From Prevotella sp. OH937_COT-195 (lineage in GTDB: Bacteria; Bacteroidota; Bacteroidia; Bacteroidales; Bacteroidaceae): a DNA stretch of 52,678 nt. The translations under genes and the position numbers were made by a program. The stretch is from NCBI RefSeq assembly GCF_003932845.1, contig NZ_RQZH01000019.1, positions 1 through 52,678 on the forward strand, given 5' to 3'. Below, one piece after another: positions 1 through 9,213 of the stretch (the first letter of the stretch is position 1; the number at the start of each line of letters is the position of its first letter). The notes under the pieces were generated by a model. The model did not search any database. It saw only the letters and a list, made by a program, of their open reading frames with translations, and had not been told where the DNA came from.

Positions 1-96
1 TGTATGCTTTCGTGATATGTGTGTGGAATTGTTGGTATAATGGACATTTAGAGCTTTTTCAGCCTACCAAATTCGGGGAATTCTATTTATAAAGAG

Positions 97-127
97 TTGT
101 GTGATTGAAAAAAAAGTTGTAAGTTTG
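97..127 (+). promoter_or_regulatory. Bacteroidetes-type promoter for the methyltransferase-like/adenosyltransferase operon
   Basis: TTG at 97-99 is followed after 20 nt by TAAGTTTG at 120-127, a full match to the TAnnTTTG -7 box. Transcription should start near 131-135, so the GTG at 132 is an unlikely start for the next gene and the ATG at 153 or 165 is favoured. Confidence 0.65.
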
Positions 128-152
128 CGAAGTGAATAACGGTCATGTCAAT

Positions 153-758
153 ATGTATAGTATAATGAGGACATTCGTTTGGCTGAGACGCTGGAGGCAT
201 TGTAGAGGATTCGGGGTGCAATCGCCTTGGGTTTATAGGTTCATTCGCTATGTTGTGAACGAGTGCTATCCTTATTATTCGTATGATGAACTTGCATGCA
301 GGTGGAAAAATACGAGTCGGAAAGAAAGGAAACTTGGCATGTTGTATTTCCGTCTTTCAAATTATATGCAATCCCCTTTTGTCATTGATTACTCTACTAA
401 TTGCCGTCAGTTTGCAGACTATGTCAGGTCGGGTTGTAACAAGACTGAAGTGTTCGAGATACCACAATGCTCGACTTCTGTCGAGATATGTTCTGCTTTG
501 TCACGCCATGAAACCATTCCGTTTCTGCGAGTTTCCACTCAAGGTTGTTATCGAACAATATTTTTTGAAGTACTCCCTAAAGCGGGACGAAAATCGATGT
601 TCGTCATAGAAGGAATTAATAAGGACAAGGCTGCCAAAGATTTTTGGAAAGAGATAGTCGCTTTGGATCGTTGCATAACAACATTTGATTTATATTATTG
701 CGGAATAATATTTTTTGACAACAGACGTTATAAGGAAAACTATATTGTTAATTTCTAA
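153..758 (+). CDS. Degenerate SAM-methyltransferase-like protein
   Basis: A protein of about 201 residues. Its opening, with the motif GFGVQSPWVYRFI followed by YPYYSYDEL, resembles Bacteroidetes class I SAM-dependent methyltransferases that carry a GxGxxSPF(V/A)Y start. Where such enzymes have a glycine-rich SAM-binding loop, this one reads FVIDYSTNCRQFADYV, with no recognisable loop, so catalytic activity is doubtful. The gene is 12 bp upstream of the cobalamin adenosyltransferase and probably shares its promoter. The start at 153 is chosen because the promoter places transcription start close to the earlier GTG at 132; ATG 165 is also possible. The family link is from memory of conserved segments and is moderate at best; a role in methylation is not shown. 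Confidence 0.55.
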   Translation: MYSIMRTFVWLRRWRHCRGFGVQSPWVYRFIRYVVNECYPYYSYDELACRWKNTSRKERKLGMLYFRLSNYMQSPFVIDYSTNCRQFADYVRSGCNKTEVFEIPQCSTSVEICSALSRHETIPFLRVSTQGCYRTIFFEVLPKAGRKSMFVIEGINKDKAAKDFWKEIVALDRCITTFDLYYCGIIFFDNRRYKENYIVNF

Positions 759-770
759 ACATATTATATT

Positions 771-1325
771 ATGGCAATATCAAAAGTTTATACTAAAACG
801 GGGGACAACGGAACCACCAGTCTGGTAGGCGGTGTGAAGGTAAGCAAGACAAATCCCCGTATTGAGGCTTACGGTACCGTTGACGAACTCAGTGCACATC
901 TCGGAATGTTGGCATCGTTGATGAAAGACGGTGAGGATAAAGACTTAATAATTCGCACTCAGTGTAATCTTTTTACAGTGTGTTCTTATCTTGCCACCGA
1001 TAAGACTAAAACCCCACTCGCTAAAACATATACCATATCGGCAGACGAGACCACACTCCTTGAGCATCATATTGACGAAATAAATGCCGGTATTCCTGTA
1101 CAAAGGTCGTTCATATTGCCCGGAGGAAGTCATGAGGCGGCTCTTGCACATGTCGCCCGCACGGTGTGTCGTCGCGCCGAACGCAGAATATTTCTTCTTG
1201 GTGAAACTACGAAACTCGCCCCGGAAATAACCCATTATATCAACCGTCTTTCCGATTATCTCTTCGTTCTTGCACGCAAACTCAATTTCGTGGAAGGCGT
1301 TAGCGATATTGCATGGACGAAGTGA
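771..1325 (+). CDS. Cob(I)yrinic acid a,c-diamide adenosyltransferase, PduO type
   Basis: Transfers the 5'-deoxyadenosyl group of ATP to cob(I)alamin to make adenosylcobalamin, in the cytoplasm. The 184-residue length and the sequence fit the PduO-type family: the N-terminal ATP-binding segment KVYTKTGDNGTTSLVGG, then RIEAYGTVDELSAHLG, a conserved FILPGGS segment and the RTVCRRAERR helix near the C-terminus. It lies 12 bp after the methyltransferase-like gene and likely shares its promoter at 97-127. A gene for a DUF2795 protein follows about 200 bp later with its own promoter. The product would supply coenzyme B12 to B12-dependent enzymes such as methylmalonyl-CoA mutase, encoded elsewhere. 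The assignment is secure at family level. Confidence 0.93.
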   Translation: MAISKVYTKTGDNGTTSLVGGVKVSKTNPRIEAYGTVDELSAHLGMLASLMKDGEDKDLIIRTQCNLFTVCSYLATDKTKTPLAKTYTISADETTLLEHHIDEINAGIPVQRSFILPGGSHEAALAHVARTVCRRAERRIFLLGETTKLAPEITHYINRLSDYLFVLARKLNFVEGVSDIAWTK

Positions 1326-1444
1326 TACACCTTTTGGCGAAGTTATTAATCAGCATCACGTTGTCCAAAGAATTTGTATTTGACAGATTTTCGACAATAA
1401 ATATTGGAATAATCGCGGATATAGAGAAAATAGTCGGCAAATTA

Positions 1445-1476
1445 TTTTGTTTTATCTGCTATTTCCATTAATTTTG
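1445..1476 (+). promoter_or_regulatory. Bacteroidetes-type promoter for the DUF2795 gene
   Basis: TTTTG at 1445-1449, 19 nt, then TAATTTTG at 1469-1476, an exact TAnnTTTG box. It sits about 45 nt ahead of the ATG at 1522 and shows that this gene is transcribed separately from the adenosyltransferase. Confidence 0.7.
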
Positions 1477-1521
1477 TGCATCGAAAACAGAAAATATTAA
1501 CTTGTAAAAACTTTAAGGCTT

Positions 1522-1743
1522 ATGTATTGGACACTTGAACTTGCCTCAAAACTTGAAGATGCGCCTTGGCCGGCAACCAAAGATGAGTTGATTGACTATG
1601 CTATTCGCTCAGGTGCACCCCTTGAAGTATTAGAGAATCTTCAGGAAATTGAAGACGAGGGCGATGTTTACGAAAGTATCGATGACATCTGGCCCGATTA
1701 TCCCACGAAGGAAGATTTTCTTTTCAATGAGGACGAGTATTAA
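1522..1743 (+). CDS. Small acidic DUF2795-family protein
   Basis: A 73-residue, very acidic protein. The core WTLELASKLEDAPWPATKDEL followed by IDYAIRSGAPLEVLENLQEI matches the DUF2795 family, known in Bacteroidetes as short cytoplasmic proteins of unknown role. The segment DIWPDYPTKEDFLFNEDEY closes the protein. It has its own promoter at 1445-1476 and a strong terminator at 1776-1816, so it is a single-gene transcript. In related genomes I recall the same gene next to the adenosyltransferase, but no functional link is known. It has no signal peptide or membrane segment. Family assignment is good; function is unknown. Confidence 0.85.
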   Translation: MYWTLELASKLEDAPWPATKDELIDYAIRSGAPLEVLENLQEIEDEGDVYESIDDIWPDYPTKEDFLFNEDEY

Positions 1744-1775
1744 GCAACTGAAATTATTGAGTTGAACGATAATTG

Positions 1776-1816
1776 CAGCATGGCAGTTTTATTATAAAAC
1801 TGCCATGCTGTTTTTT
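1776..1816 (+). terminator. Rho-independent terminator after the DUF2795 gene
   Basis: A perfect 16-bp stem (1776-1791 with 1795-1810) around a 3-nt loop, followed directly by six T residues. Confidence 0.9.
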
Positions 1817-2199
1817 ATGAAATTATGCTTGACTGCGACACATGCTATATTTTTTGTATAGAATTATTTCATAAAAAGTGATAATATAAAGTAAATTTAA
1901 TACCTTAATTAATAAAAAAACATAATTTTATGATAATTTATTTGTGTGTATTTTTTTTTATATGTAAATTTTGGGCGCAATGTTTAAGGAATCTCTAATA
2001 TTGTTTCGCAGCGCAATGGAAGATGATTTCTTACATTCGATAAGTGTCATTAAATGTTACAACAGATTATTAAGGTTTAAAAATGATTATTTATTATCTA
2101 AGTTATATGACTTGGAAATAACTGTATCTGTTTATACATTAGACATCTGCTAATAACCTTTTTGTTTAATTGCTGCGATTATATAATAGATTTAAGCCA
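1817..2199 (+). promoter_or_regulatory. AT-rich intergenic region with promoter and long leader
   Basis: No convincing gene: the open frame at 1971-2153 starts with TTG, has no recognisable features and lies inside the presumed leader. TTTG at 1941-1944, 20 nt, then a TA..TTTG box at 1965-1973 with one extra spacer base form a likely promoter. This would give the secreted protein gene at 2200 an untranslated leader of about 220 nt. Confidence 0.45.
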
Positions 2200-3825
2200 A
2201 TGAAGTACAAATTTTCCTTCGCCATCTTGGCATTGTATGCCAGTGTGAGTATCACGGCACAAGGTTCGTCAGTTCCTTTGCTATCCGCAGTCTCACTCGT
2301 TAACACAGATTGTGACCGTGCAAGATGCATGTTGTCTGCAACCATGTTACAATTGAAGAAGTTGAACTCCACCCCTGTATTTTCTTCAGATTTCACTGGC
2401 GATAATCCCATGGCAGGTTGGACGGCAATCGACAAAAATGGAGACGGAAATATTTGGGTAGGCGACAAGTCAATCCCTGGTATAACTTACAACGGAGAGA
2501 AAAGTCTTACAACTAATGACTTGCTACTCCCACCGGCATTGAATCTTGAAAGTGGGAAAGACTATGCAATAAGTTACTCTTTAAGGCAAAGTGGAGCATT
2601 TGTTCCTGATAATATAAAGATAGTGAAATGCGACGAAACGGGTAATTTCTCAGACACAGACATTATAGACACCGCCATAGTATATCTTGATAACGGGCTT
2701 GGCGAATATATTAAGTCTCTGCGTTTCACGGCTTCAGAAACAGGTGCAATACAGTTTGCCATATTAGTGTCAAACGCCGAGTCAAATGGAAAAATATCAC
2801 TTTCTGAATTCAAAGTGGGCGAAATAAGCAAGCCTGTTCCTATGGATGTCAGTACACTCGAAGGAACGGTTAACTCTCTTTCCCATGAAGTGCAACTTAA
2901 ATGGGTCAATCCGTCGAAAGACACCGAAGGGTTGGAAATAAAAGACAAACTTGATATTGAGATATATGAGGACGATGTGTTGGTAAAGACTTTGCTTGAT
3001 CGCTCTATCGGCGAGGGAGATGCCTGCACGTTTACGCCGCATAAAACTGATGGCATGGCAACCTTTGTCGTAAAGACAAAGATTGGTGATGCGTATTCGG
3101 CAGGGGTCAGTATCGTCCTCAACCTGAATGATGTAGAAGGAGAGATGGTTCTATTGAAAGCATTTGATGTGAATTCCGCCACTGCCAAGGAGTGGAAAAC
3201 GGAGGATTATGGTGGAACCAGTTCGTGGGTATACGACTACGGAAATGTTTTCTCACTAATTTATAATCTCAATCAGAAAGACGACGACTGGCTGTTTTCG
3301 CCAAAGGTTGAACTTACCAAAGGTACGCGTTATGTTGCCACTTATGAGTTAAAGACCTCCATGGACTATTCGTCAAGTATCGATTTTACCATAGGTACCG
3401 ACCAAACTCGTTCGGCCGTAAAGGAAATCGTATGTCAGCATGTGGCATTGAACCAAAACGGGTTTGCAGAATTCAAAACAAAACAATTCTCTGTGGATAC
3501 CGATGGAACTTATTCATTCGGTTTCCATGTATATGACGACAATTATTCCGTGAGTATGCGCAACCTGCGTATATTTTACATAAATCCGATCATCTCCGGA
3601 GATATGACTACCATCGTTCCAACAATGGCTTACGACCGCCATTCATCAGAACTGCGAGTAGGGGCGAGAGCCCGTGTTGATGTATATGACATCAAAGGTA
3701 ACATGATAGTTTCGCTGCCGGTTGTTGTTGGAAATGTAAACCTCTCTTTCTTGGTAAATGGTGTGTATATCGTTAAGGTTACATTTGCAAACGGTAATGC
3801 AGAGAGTTTGAAAATAGTAAAATAA
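2200..3825 (+). CDS. T9SS-secreted protein with choice-of-anchor J/cleaved adhesin domains
   Basis: A predicted surface or secreted protein of 541 residues. The ATG at 2200 is preferred over an upstream TTG at 2170 because it begins a clean signal peptide, MKYKFSFAILALYASVSITA. Two modules of the cleaved-adhesin or choice-of-anchor J type follow: the first contains GWTAIDKNGDGNIW, the second DDDWLFSPKVELTKGTRY. A fibronectin III-like segment joins them. The C-terminus is a T9SS type A sorting tail, with VDVYDIKGNMIVSL, NGVYIVKV and a final KIVK. This tail is recognised in the periplasm by the T9SS and removed during export. It is the first of four consecutive cargo genes; the next starts 15 bp after its stop. 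The ligand is unknown. Confidence 0.85.
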   Translation: MKYKFSFAILALYASVSITAQGSSVPLLSAVSLVNTDCDRARCMLSATMLQLKKLNSTPVFSSDFTGDNPMAGWTAIDKNGDGNIWVGDKSIPGITYNGEKSLTTNDLLLPPALNLESGKDYAISYSLRQSGAFVPDNIKIVKCDETGNFSDTDIIDTAIVYLDNGLGEYIKSLRFTASETGAIQFAILVSNAESNGKISLSEFKVGEISKPVPMDVSTLEGTVNSLSHEVQLKWVNPSKDTEGLEIKDKLDIEIYEDDVLVKTLLDRSIGEGDACTFTPHKTDGMATFVVKTKIGDAYSAGVSIVLNLNDVEGEMVLLKAFDVNSATAKEWKTEDYGGTSSWVYDYGNVFSLIYNLNQKDDDWLFSPKVELTKGTRYVATYELKTSMDYSSSIDFTIGTDQTRSAVKEIVCQHVALNQNGFAEFKTKQFSVDTDGTYSFGFHVYDDNYSVSMRNLRIFYINPIISGDMTTIVPTMAYDRHSSELRVGARARVDVYDIKGNMIVSLPVVVGNVNLSFLVNGVYIVKVTFANGNAESLKIVK

Positions 3826-3840
3826 AAATACTCCATTACA

Positions 3841-5973
3841 ATGAAAAAAATAAAACTTTTTATTCTTGCGACATTGATGGGCAACCTATCGCTTTTTTCA
3901 CAGACATCGGGGTTCCCACGCATTTCCATGGAAGGTGTGGAATTGATGGTGGCGGTAAAGCATGGAACGTATGACTACAACAAACACATTGCTATGCCAA
4001 AAGGTCTGTATGCTTTCAACTATGATGAAAATTTCCAGCCAAAGAAAGATCAGCCTGTGATTCGCTTCAATGCTTCGGGTGGCTGTGTCCTCAACGATGG
4101 GAAAATATATGTTTGCGAATATGATTATAATGCAAACTTGCAAAATCAGAAGCCGCATTGGAAGGTATTTGATGCAGCAACGCACCAGTTGCTTTCAGAC
4201 AAGGAGATGGAAGACAATTTCCGTTGTACTACTTATAACCTTGCTTACGACCGTACAACCGACAAGATATATGGATTGCTTGAGACTTATACCGAGAATT
4301 ATTTGGTAAGGATAGATCCTGCGACAGCCCAGGTGGAGCGTGTATGCGAGTTGCCTTTCACGAACAAATACACTTGTCTGGCATGTAATAAGTATGGACA
4401 ACTATACTGTATTTATTTTAAAAAAGAAGATTCTACACACTATCTCGCAAAAATACGCAAAAGTGACGGCAAAGTGGCCAACATCGGAGAAATGACGGTT
4501 GACAATCTGTTACATAATGACATCTTTATTAATTTTGGATATTCACAGGACATATTCTTCAATAATTCAAATGATAAACTCTATTGGATTTTGCAGAGTT
4601 CTACCCAAAACCTTGTTCATAACGAGTACACTGCGATCATAGATGTAGACACCAATACCGGGGCGGCAAGTCTCACGGCTTATGTCGTTGACCCCATTAT
4701 GGTCAATGGTGCATTCTTTATGGAACCGGAATTCTCCGCACCGCGCATTATCGAAAATTTTAACTATGTGTCAGAGTCTGACAACCACATCAGAGGACAT
4801 CTTGAGTTTCGTCTTCCCACGCTAGACTATGTTGGCAATGCTATTGATGGTCAACTAAGTTATGTTGTGAAGGAAAACGGTACAACGAAATTCGAAGGCA
4901 ATGCGATGCCCGGGACTGTGGTAAAAACCAATGCTGCGGAGTTTGCACAAGGTGAACATCAGGTAACTGTTACCGTTGCAAATTCAGCAGGAGAAGAAGG
5001 ACCTACGGTAAAACGGTCGTTCTTTTCGGGATATGATAAGCCAAAGGCATGCCGAAACATAACTCTAACTGCCGAAGGGTTGACGACAAAACTCACATGG
5101 GATGCTCCCGACGGAGGTGTGCATGGTGCCCCCATAAACCCTGCCGGTTTCACATATACCGTGATCCGTTATCCATTCGAGGTTACTGTTGCCACCGGAT
5201 TGAAGACGTGTGAGTTTGTCGAGCAACACCCGGAAGACATGACTCGCTATGTGTATATTGTTAAGGCGGTAGATGCTTCGGGACAAGAGGGAGTAAGTGC
5301 ATTCTCCAACAATCTTATTGTTGGTAAACCGCTTGAAATTCCTTTTGAAAGTATCTTCGAATCACCTGCCGAACTTCTAAACTATTACACCATAGTAGAT
5401 GCAAATAAAGATGGTAACAGTTGGAGTTATGATTTGGCGGCACAATCTCCCATTTACATTTACAGCGATACGAAAAAGGCTGACGATTGGCTCATCACTC
5501 CACCTGCAAATTTCCGAAAGAACCGTAAATACACTCTAACATTCAAGGCTTGGTCGGGATTTATGGCGTCAGAGTCTATGGAGGTTTGGGTGGGTAAAGG
5601 TCGTACACCGGAGACACTTGATCAGATGATCTTGTCCATTCCTGCCGTACCTCACATAGAGAATGATGTGTCGCAAATCATACACAGGGCAAATTTCACC
5701 ACAAACAGCGACAGCATCTTCCATGTTGGATTCCGTGTAACTTCGCCTGCTCGCTCTGGTTCTTTGTATATAAATGAAATACGAATCGAAGAAATCACTT
5801 CGGGCATTGACACTTTTGCCAACGATAATACTGAAGGATTGGTAGATGTGTACGGAGTGAATGGTGTAATGCTCCACCATGCAGTGTTGCCTGCTGTCGT
5901 TGACCGGTTGTCAGCGGGAGTGTACATATTGCGTTCATTGTCAAAGACTTATAAAGTCATTATATCAAAATAA
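3841..5973 (+). CDS. T9SS-secreted beta-propeller-like/choice-of-anchor J protein
   Basis: A 710-residue secreted protein. A signal peptide (MKKIKLFILATLMGNLSLFS) is followed by about 270 residues with repeated phrases such as KIYVCEYDYN, KIYGLLETYT and KLYWILQSST, suggesting beta-propeller-like repeats. Then come fibronectin III-like segments (KLTWDAPDGGVHGAPI) and one choice-of-anchor J module marked by VDANKDGNSWSYDL and ADDWLITPPANF. The tail, with VDVYGVNGVML, AGVYILRSL and a final KVIISK, is a T9SS type A sorting signal. It probably shares a transcript with its upstream neighbour. Its layout matches the N-terminal half of the broken gene at 9214-13556, so the two look like paralogues. 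The substrate or partner is unknown. Confidence 0.85.
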   Translation: MKKIKLFILATLMGNLSLFSQTSGFPRISMEGVELMVAVKHGTYDYNKHIAMPKGLYAFNYDENFQPKKDQPVIRFNASGGCVLNDGKIYVCEYDYNANLQNQKPHWKVFDAATHQLLSDKEMEDNFRCTTYNLAYDRTTDKIYGLLETYTENYLVRIDPATAQVERVCELPFTNKYTCLACNKYGQLYCIYFKKEDSTHYLAKIRKSDGKVANIGEMTVDNLLHNDIFINFGYSQDIFFNNSNDKLYWILQSSTQNLVHNEYTAIIDVDTNTGAASLTAYVVDPIMVNGAFFMEPEFSAPRIIENFNYVSESDNHIRGHLEFRLPTLDYVGNAIDGQLSYVVKENGTTKFEGNAMPGTVVKTNAAEFAQGEHQVTVTVANSAGEEGPTVKRSFFSGYDKPKACRNITLTAEGLTTKLTWDAPDGGVHGAPINPAGFTYTVIRYPFEVTVATGLKTCEFVEQHPEDMTRYVYIVKAVDASGQEGVSAFSNNLIVGKPLEIPFESIFESPAELLNYYTIVDANKDGNSWSYDLAAQSPIYIYSDTKKADDWLITPPANFRKNRKYTLTFKAWSGFMASESMEVWVGKGRTPETLDQMILSIPAVPHIENDVSQIIHRANFTTNSDSIFHVGFRVTSPARSGSLYINEIRIEEITSGIDTFANDNTEGLVDVYGVNGVMLHHAVLPAVVDRLSAGVYILRSLSKTYKVIISK

Positions 5974-6024
5974 TTTAATAACTAAGAAATGTTAACTACT
6001 AATTTCTAAAAAGACTTGAGAATT

Positions 6025-8358
6025 ATGAAAGGAAAATTATCAAAACTTTTTGCTTTGACATGTGTTGTTATGTTTAGTGTAAGTGCTAATGCCGGCATTT
6101 TTACGATCGTTGAGAATTTTGACGATCAATCGCATTTCACGACAAGTGAAAACCTGCCCGATGGTTGGAAATCGGAGGGAACCTACGCATTCAGTCGCAA
6201 CACTGGTACATATTTCGGTATTGTTGCAAGATCCGGTGACTACATTTTTGCAACACCAAGTTCAATGATGCCCACTCGCAACGAGGTAATCTATACACCA
6301 TTGAAAAAGATTATGGCAGGAAAGCCATGCAAAATATCGTTTTATGTATATGCACCCGGAGGAAATCCGCCGGCCGTGCGTATGAACTCTTTTACAGTAA
6401 AGGCGGGCAAGGCGCAGGAAATGGATGCACAGACAATCGAGGTTTTGGAAACTCCAAAACGTACATTTCCCGATTGGACATTGCTGGAGGGAACGTTTAC
6501 GCCTGATGATGATGCGGAATATTGTTTCTCCATCTCGCTTGCTTCGTCGCTCACATCATGTGGTATAGTGGCAATTGATGACGTCGAGATTACGGGCGAG
6601 GAGCCGTCGCCAATCCCAGATCCCGATCCAGACCCAGACCCTGCAAATCTTGCAGAGGCAATAACTCCTCCATACAGTCAGTCGTTTGACAACGAGAACA
6701 ACGACTATGACGGAACAACTTATGTACCGGCAAAATGGATTGCAATGGGAACAAATCCTTTCATTACGGCAAATTCCAATGATCTTCCGGCCGTTACGGG
6801 AACCTATTATATTGTTTCTCCTCCAAGTGTTACTATGCGGAACGATGTCTTATTTACGCCTTATTTTTCACTTAAGAAAGATGTGGAATGTATCATAACC
6901 TTCTATACTCATCTAAGTGGAAATGGAGAAGGAAAGAGTACTCTCGATTTTTTGGCGGGGACAGGTCAAACGCTTGATTTGCAAAAATCAATTTACACCC
7001 TTGCAGATCATAGTAATTTCGGGTGGGAATTGAACACGGTGCGATTCACGCCCAAGAAAGATGGAGCCTATTGCTTCTCTTTCCTAATTACCAGTCCGGA
7101 GTTGTCAACAGGACTCGTGGCACTTGAGGATTTCAAAGTTACTACAGCCGAGATAGAGGCATTGCCAAAGCCGTCTTTTTATGTTGATGCTCTCTATGAC
7201 ATAACTGAAAGTACAGTAGTTCTTTCTGAAAACCAGTCATTGAAAATCTATAATCTCACGGAGAACGCAACAAGTTACGAGTGGACTATTGAACCTGCCA
7301 CAAACGAATTTGTCAGTAACCCTGTGGCAAAAGATGCCGAACTGAAGTTTACCGACTCTGGTAGTTATACCATTTCTTTAAATGCCCAGAATGAGTATGG
7401 CGAGAAGAAAATGAGCAGAGAATTGAATATTGAGATTGTTGAAATACCAACATTGGAAAAGGGACTTACCAAGCAAGGATCGGGTGACGCTACACTCGCG
7501 AGGGGTAAGGTGCCAACATTGTCAACTTCCGAATGGGATTTCATAACAGGTCCTACTCATTATTATCGCAATATTGCCGAGCGTTTTGAAGTCTCCGAAG
7601 AAAATGAAGTTAATATAAAAACTTTGAACCTAATTCTAACAAATCTTAGATACAAGCCCAATGAAAATAGTTATGATGATCAATATAACGGCAAGTTCGA
7701 AGTGATTGTTTGTGGTGAGAAAGATGGAAAAATCGATGAGAGCAATGTATTCGGAAGATATACCAGTACAATGGCAAAAACATTTGGTACGACAGGTGTT
7801 CCCGGTAATTGGGGCATCATGAAGGGCATTGTTTTCGCCGAACCGGTCAAAGTAAAGGGCAATTTTTATTTAGTATTCAGTTATCCGGATAATTTCGACT
7901 TGGATATTGATGATATAAACGTGGGAAGTTCATATTTAGGACTTGCTGCGCTGGAATATGTATCCGGTGCAACCACGCTGATGGTTAAACCGGACAGTGT
8001 ACCCGAAAATAGCGGTGCGACTGTGGGAGAATGGTGTACCATAGATAAACTCGACAATACTCAAAAAGGCAACGGACTGTGGTTGACCATGTGGGTTGAT
8101 ATAGAAGATGGTTCTTTGCCAACGGGTGTATATGCAATCGACAACAAAGGAAATGTAGTGTTCGACGTGTGTACGGCGAACGATGGTTTCATCGTGAGTG
8201 GTGTGAAGGACGGCGAACAAATCACGGTGTTTGACGTGGACGGCAGAAAGGTTGCTAGTGCCCTTTCTGTGGGACGCAGCACATTCATTCCTTTCAATGG
8301 CACCGGCGTTTATGTAGTAAAGTCTAACGAGGGAACGAGAAAACTTGTGAAGAAATAA
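6025..8358 (+). CDS. T9SS-secreted multidomain adhesin-like protein with PKD-like domain
   Basis: A predicted secreted protein of 777 residues. ATG 6025 opens a signal peptide (MKGKLSKLFALTCVVMFSVS, then ANA). Two choice-of-anchor J-like modules follow, about residues 25-195 and 215-375, joined by a Pro-Asp repeat linker (PIPDPDPDPDP). A PKD-like segment follows with YEWTIEPATNEFVSNPVAKD and SGSYTISLNAQNEYGEKKMS, then a beta-rich region and a T9SS type A tail containing TVFDVDGRKVASAL, GVYVVKS and final KLVKK. The PD repeat probably acts as an extended spacer outside the cell. It is 51 bp after the previous cargo gene and ends in a strong terminator, so it closes the cargo operon. Confidence 0.85.
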   Translation: MKGKLSKLFALTCVVMFSVSANAGIFTIVENFDDQSHFTTSENLPDGWKSEGTYAFSRNTGTYFGIVARSGDYIFATPSSMMPTRNEVIYTPLKKIMAGKPCKISFYVYAPGGNPPAVRMNSFTVKAGKAQEMDAQTIEVLETPKRTFPDWTLLEGTFTPDDDAEYCFSISLASSLTSCGIVAIDDVEITGEEPSPIPDPDPDPDPANLAEAITPPYSQSFDNENNDYDGTTYVPAKWIAMGTNPFITANSNDLPAVTGTYYIVSPPSVTMRNDVLFTPYFSLKKDVECIITFYTHLSGNGEGKSTLDFLAGTGQTLDLQKSIYTLADHSNFGWELNTVRFTPKKDGAYCFSFLITSPELSTGLVALEDFKVTTAEIEALPKPSFYVDALYDITESTVVLSENQSLKIYNLTENATSYEWTIEPATNEFVSNPVAKDAELKFTDSGSYTISLNAQNEYGEKKMSRELNIEIVEIPTLEKGLTKQGSGDATLARGKVPTLSTSEWDFITGPTHYYRNIAERFEVSEENEVNIKTLNLILTNLRYKPNENSYDDQYNGKFEVIVCGEKDGKIDESNVFGRYTSTMAKTFGTTGVPGNWGIMKGIVFAEPVKVKGNFYLVFSYPDNFDLDIDDINVGSSYLGLAALEYVSGATTLMVKPDSVPENSGATVGEWCTIDKLDNTQKGNGLWLTMWVDIEDGSLPTGVYAIDNKGNVVFDVCTANDGFIVSGVKDGEQITVFDVDGRKVASALSVGRSTFIPFNGTGVYVVKSNEGTRKLVKK

Positions 8359-8390
8359 CAGCCGGTTGCACCGTTAAATTTCGTTTGTGT

Positions 8391-8427
8391 AAAAGGTGAT
8401 GTGTATGTTCTGACACATCACCTTTTT
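8391..8427 (+). terminator. Terminator closing the first cargo operon
   Basis: A perfect 14-bp stem (8391-8404 with 8413-8426) and 8-nt loop; the right arm ends in a run of five T. It is nearly symmetrical in its A and T flanks and could work in both directions. Confidence 0.85.
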
Positions 8428-8452
8428 ACGTTTAATACACAGATATTCTTGT

Positions 8453-8656
8453 TTTAACCCCAATCTGTCATTATACCGCATTTGCTTATATTTGCTATTG
8501 CCGTTACGCTTCCCAAGTGGCTTTAGCCCGCTTGCTGACATCTTCTCAGCCATTACATCTCGACGCAGCCCGCTACGCTTTCTATGAAACGGCTGCACAT
8601 CTGCTCAACAATAGAACAAAATCGGTTGAGAGTTATAATGACCGATTTGGATTTAA
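8453..8656 (+). repeat. Dispersed element of about 202 bp with terminal inverted repeats, copy A
   Basis: The ends are inverted repeats (about 19 of 23 positions match) sharing the core CAAATCGGTCATTAT. The body contains TATGAAACGGCTGCACATCT and a GCCCGCTACG segment. Related copies lie at 13801-14002 (inverted) and 41237-41438 (same orientation). No transposase is encoded and no clear target duplication is seen. Open frames that cross it are conserved only because the repeat is conserved. Confidence 0.8.
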
Positions 8657-8952
8657 AGTTAAAACACGGACAATCATGGTTGGCGTTAAAATCGGTAATA
8701 CAGATTGCGGTTATGTTGTGCCTGCCGGACAATATGAACGTGTATGGAGAAAGAGCAGGCAGCAAAGTGAATGTATAGGGAGGATACACGAAGATAAAAT
8801 ATGTGTGGTAATGTTTGAAATTACGTAAATGGTCTGCCCCGTTATACAAAATCTTAGAATGGTTTTTGTATAATTGTTCATTATATTTTTTATACTTTAA
8901 CATAGTATTGGGCTTATTTTTGTGGGGTTTATTAATCTTTTATGCAATTTAT
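8657..8952. other. AT-rich intergenic stretch, no gene seen
   Basis: Between repeat copy A and the promoter at 8953. The open frames here are short, AT-rich and lack recognisable protein features. Confidence 0.5.
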
Positions 8953-8984
8953 TTTGATTTTTCAAATAAAAGTTTTTATATTTG
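8953..8984 (+). promoter_or_regulatory. Bacteroidetes-type promoter for the broken cargo gene
   Basis: TTTG at 8953-8956, 20 nt, then TATATTTG at 8977-8984, a perfect TAnnTTTG box. The next start codon is at 9214, leaving a leader of about 225 nt in which I see no gene. Confidence 0.65.
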
Positions 8985-9213
8985 CGTCCGATATAATTTT
9001 TACCTGTTTTTTGGAATTAAAATAATGCATATCGGGTGTGCCGAATTGAAGTGTGATTTGAGCCTCCGAGAGATTGCAGCATAATCAAAATCTTACCTTT
9101 TCGGGTTTAACATTCATACATCATGCGTTTAGGTATTTAATACTATTGATAAAACACATATTTTTCAATAAATATGGAGGATAAATATTTGTTAATTTTA
9201 AAAGAACTAAAGT

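Noticed and set aside
1971..2153. 60-residue frame before the first cargo gene
   Set aside because: TTG start, AT-rich, falls in the likely leader just after a promoter; no features.
8517..8828. Small proteins repeated at three places (ARLLTS..., HLLNNRTKSVE...)
   Set aside because: The protein similarity is a by-product of the roughly 202-bp repeat; the ends of the frames differ between copies and start codons are not shared.
8815..9084. 89-residue hydrophobic frame
   Set aside because: It runs through the promoter at 8953-8984; the apparent hydrophobicity comes from T-rich DNA.
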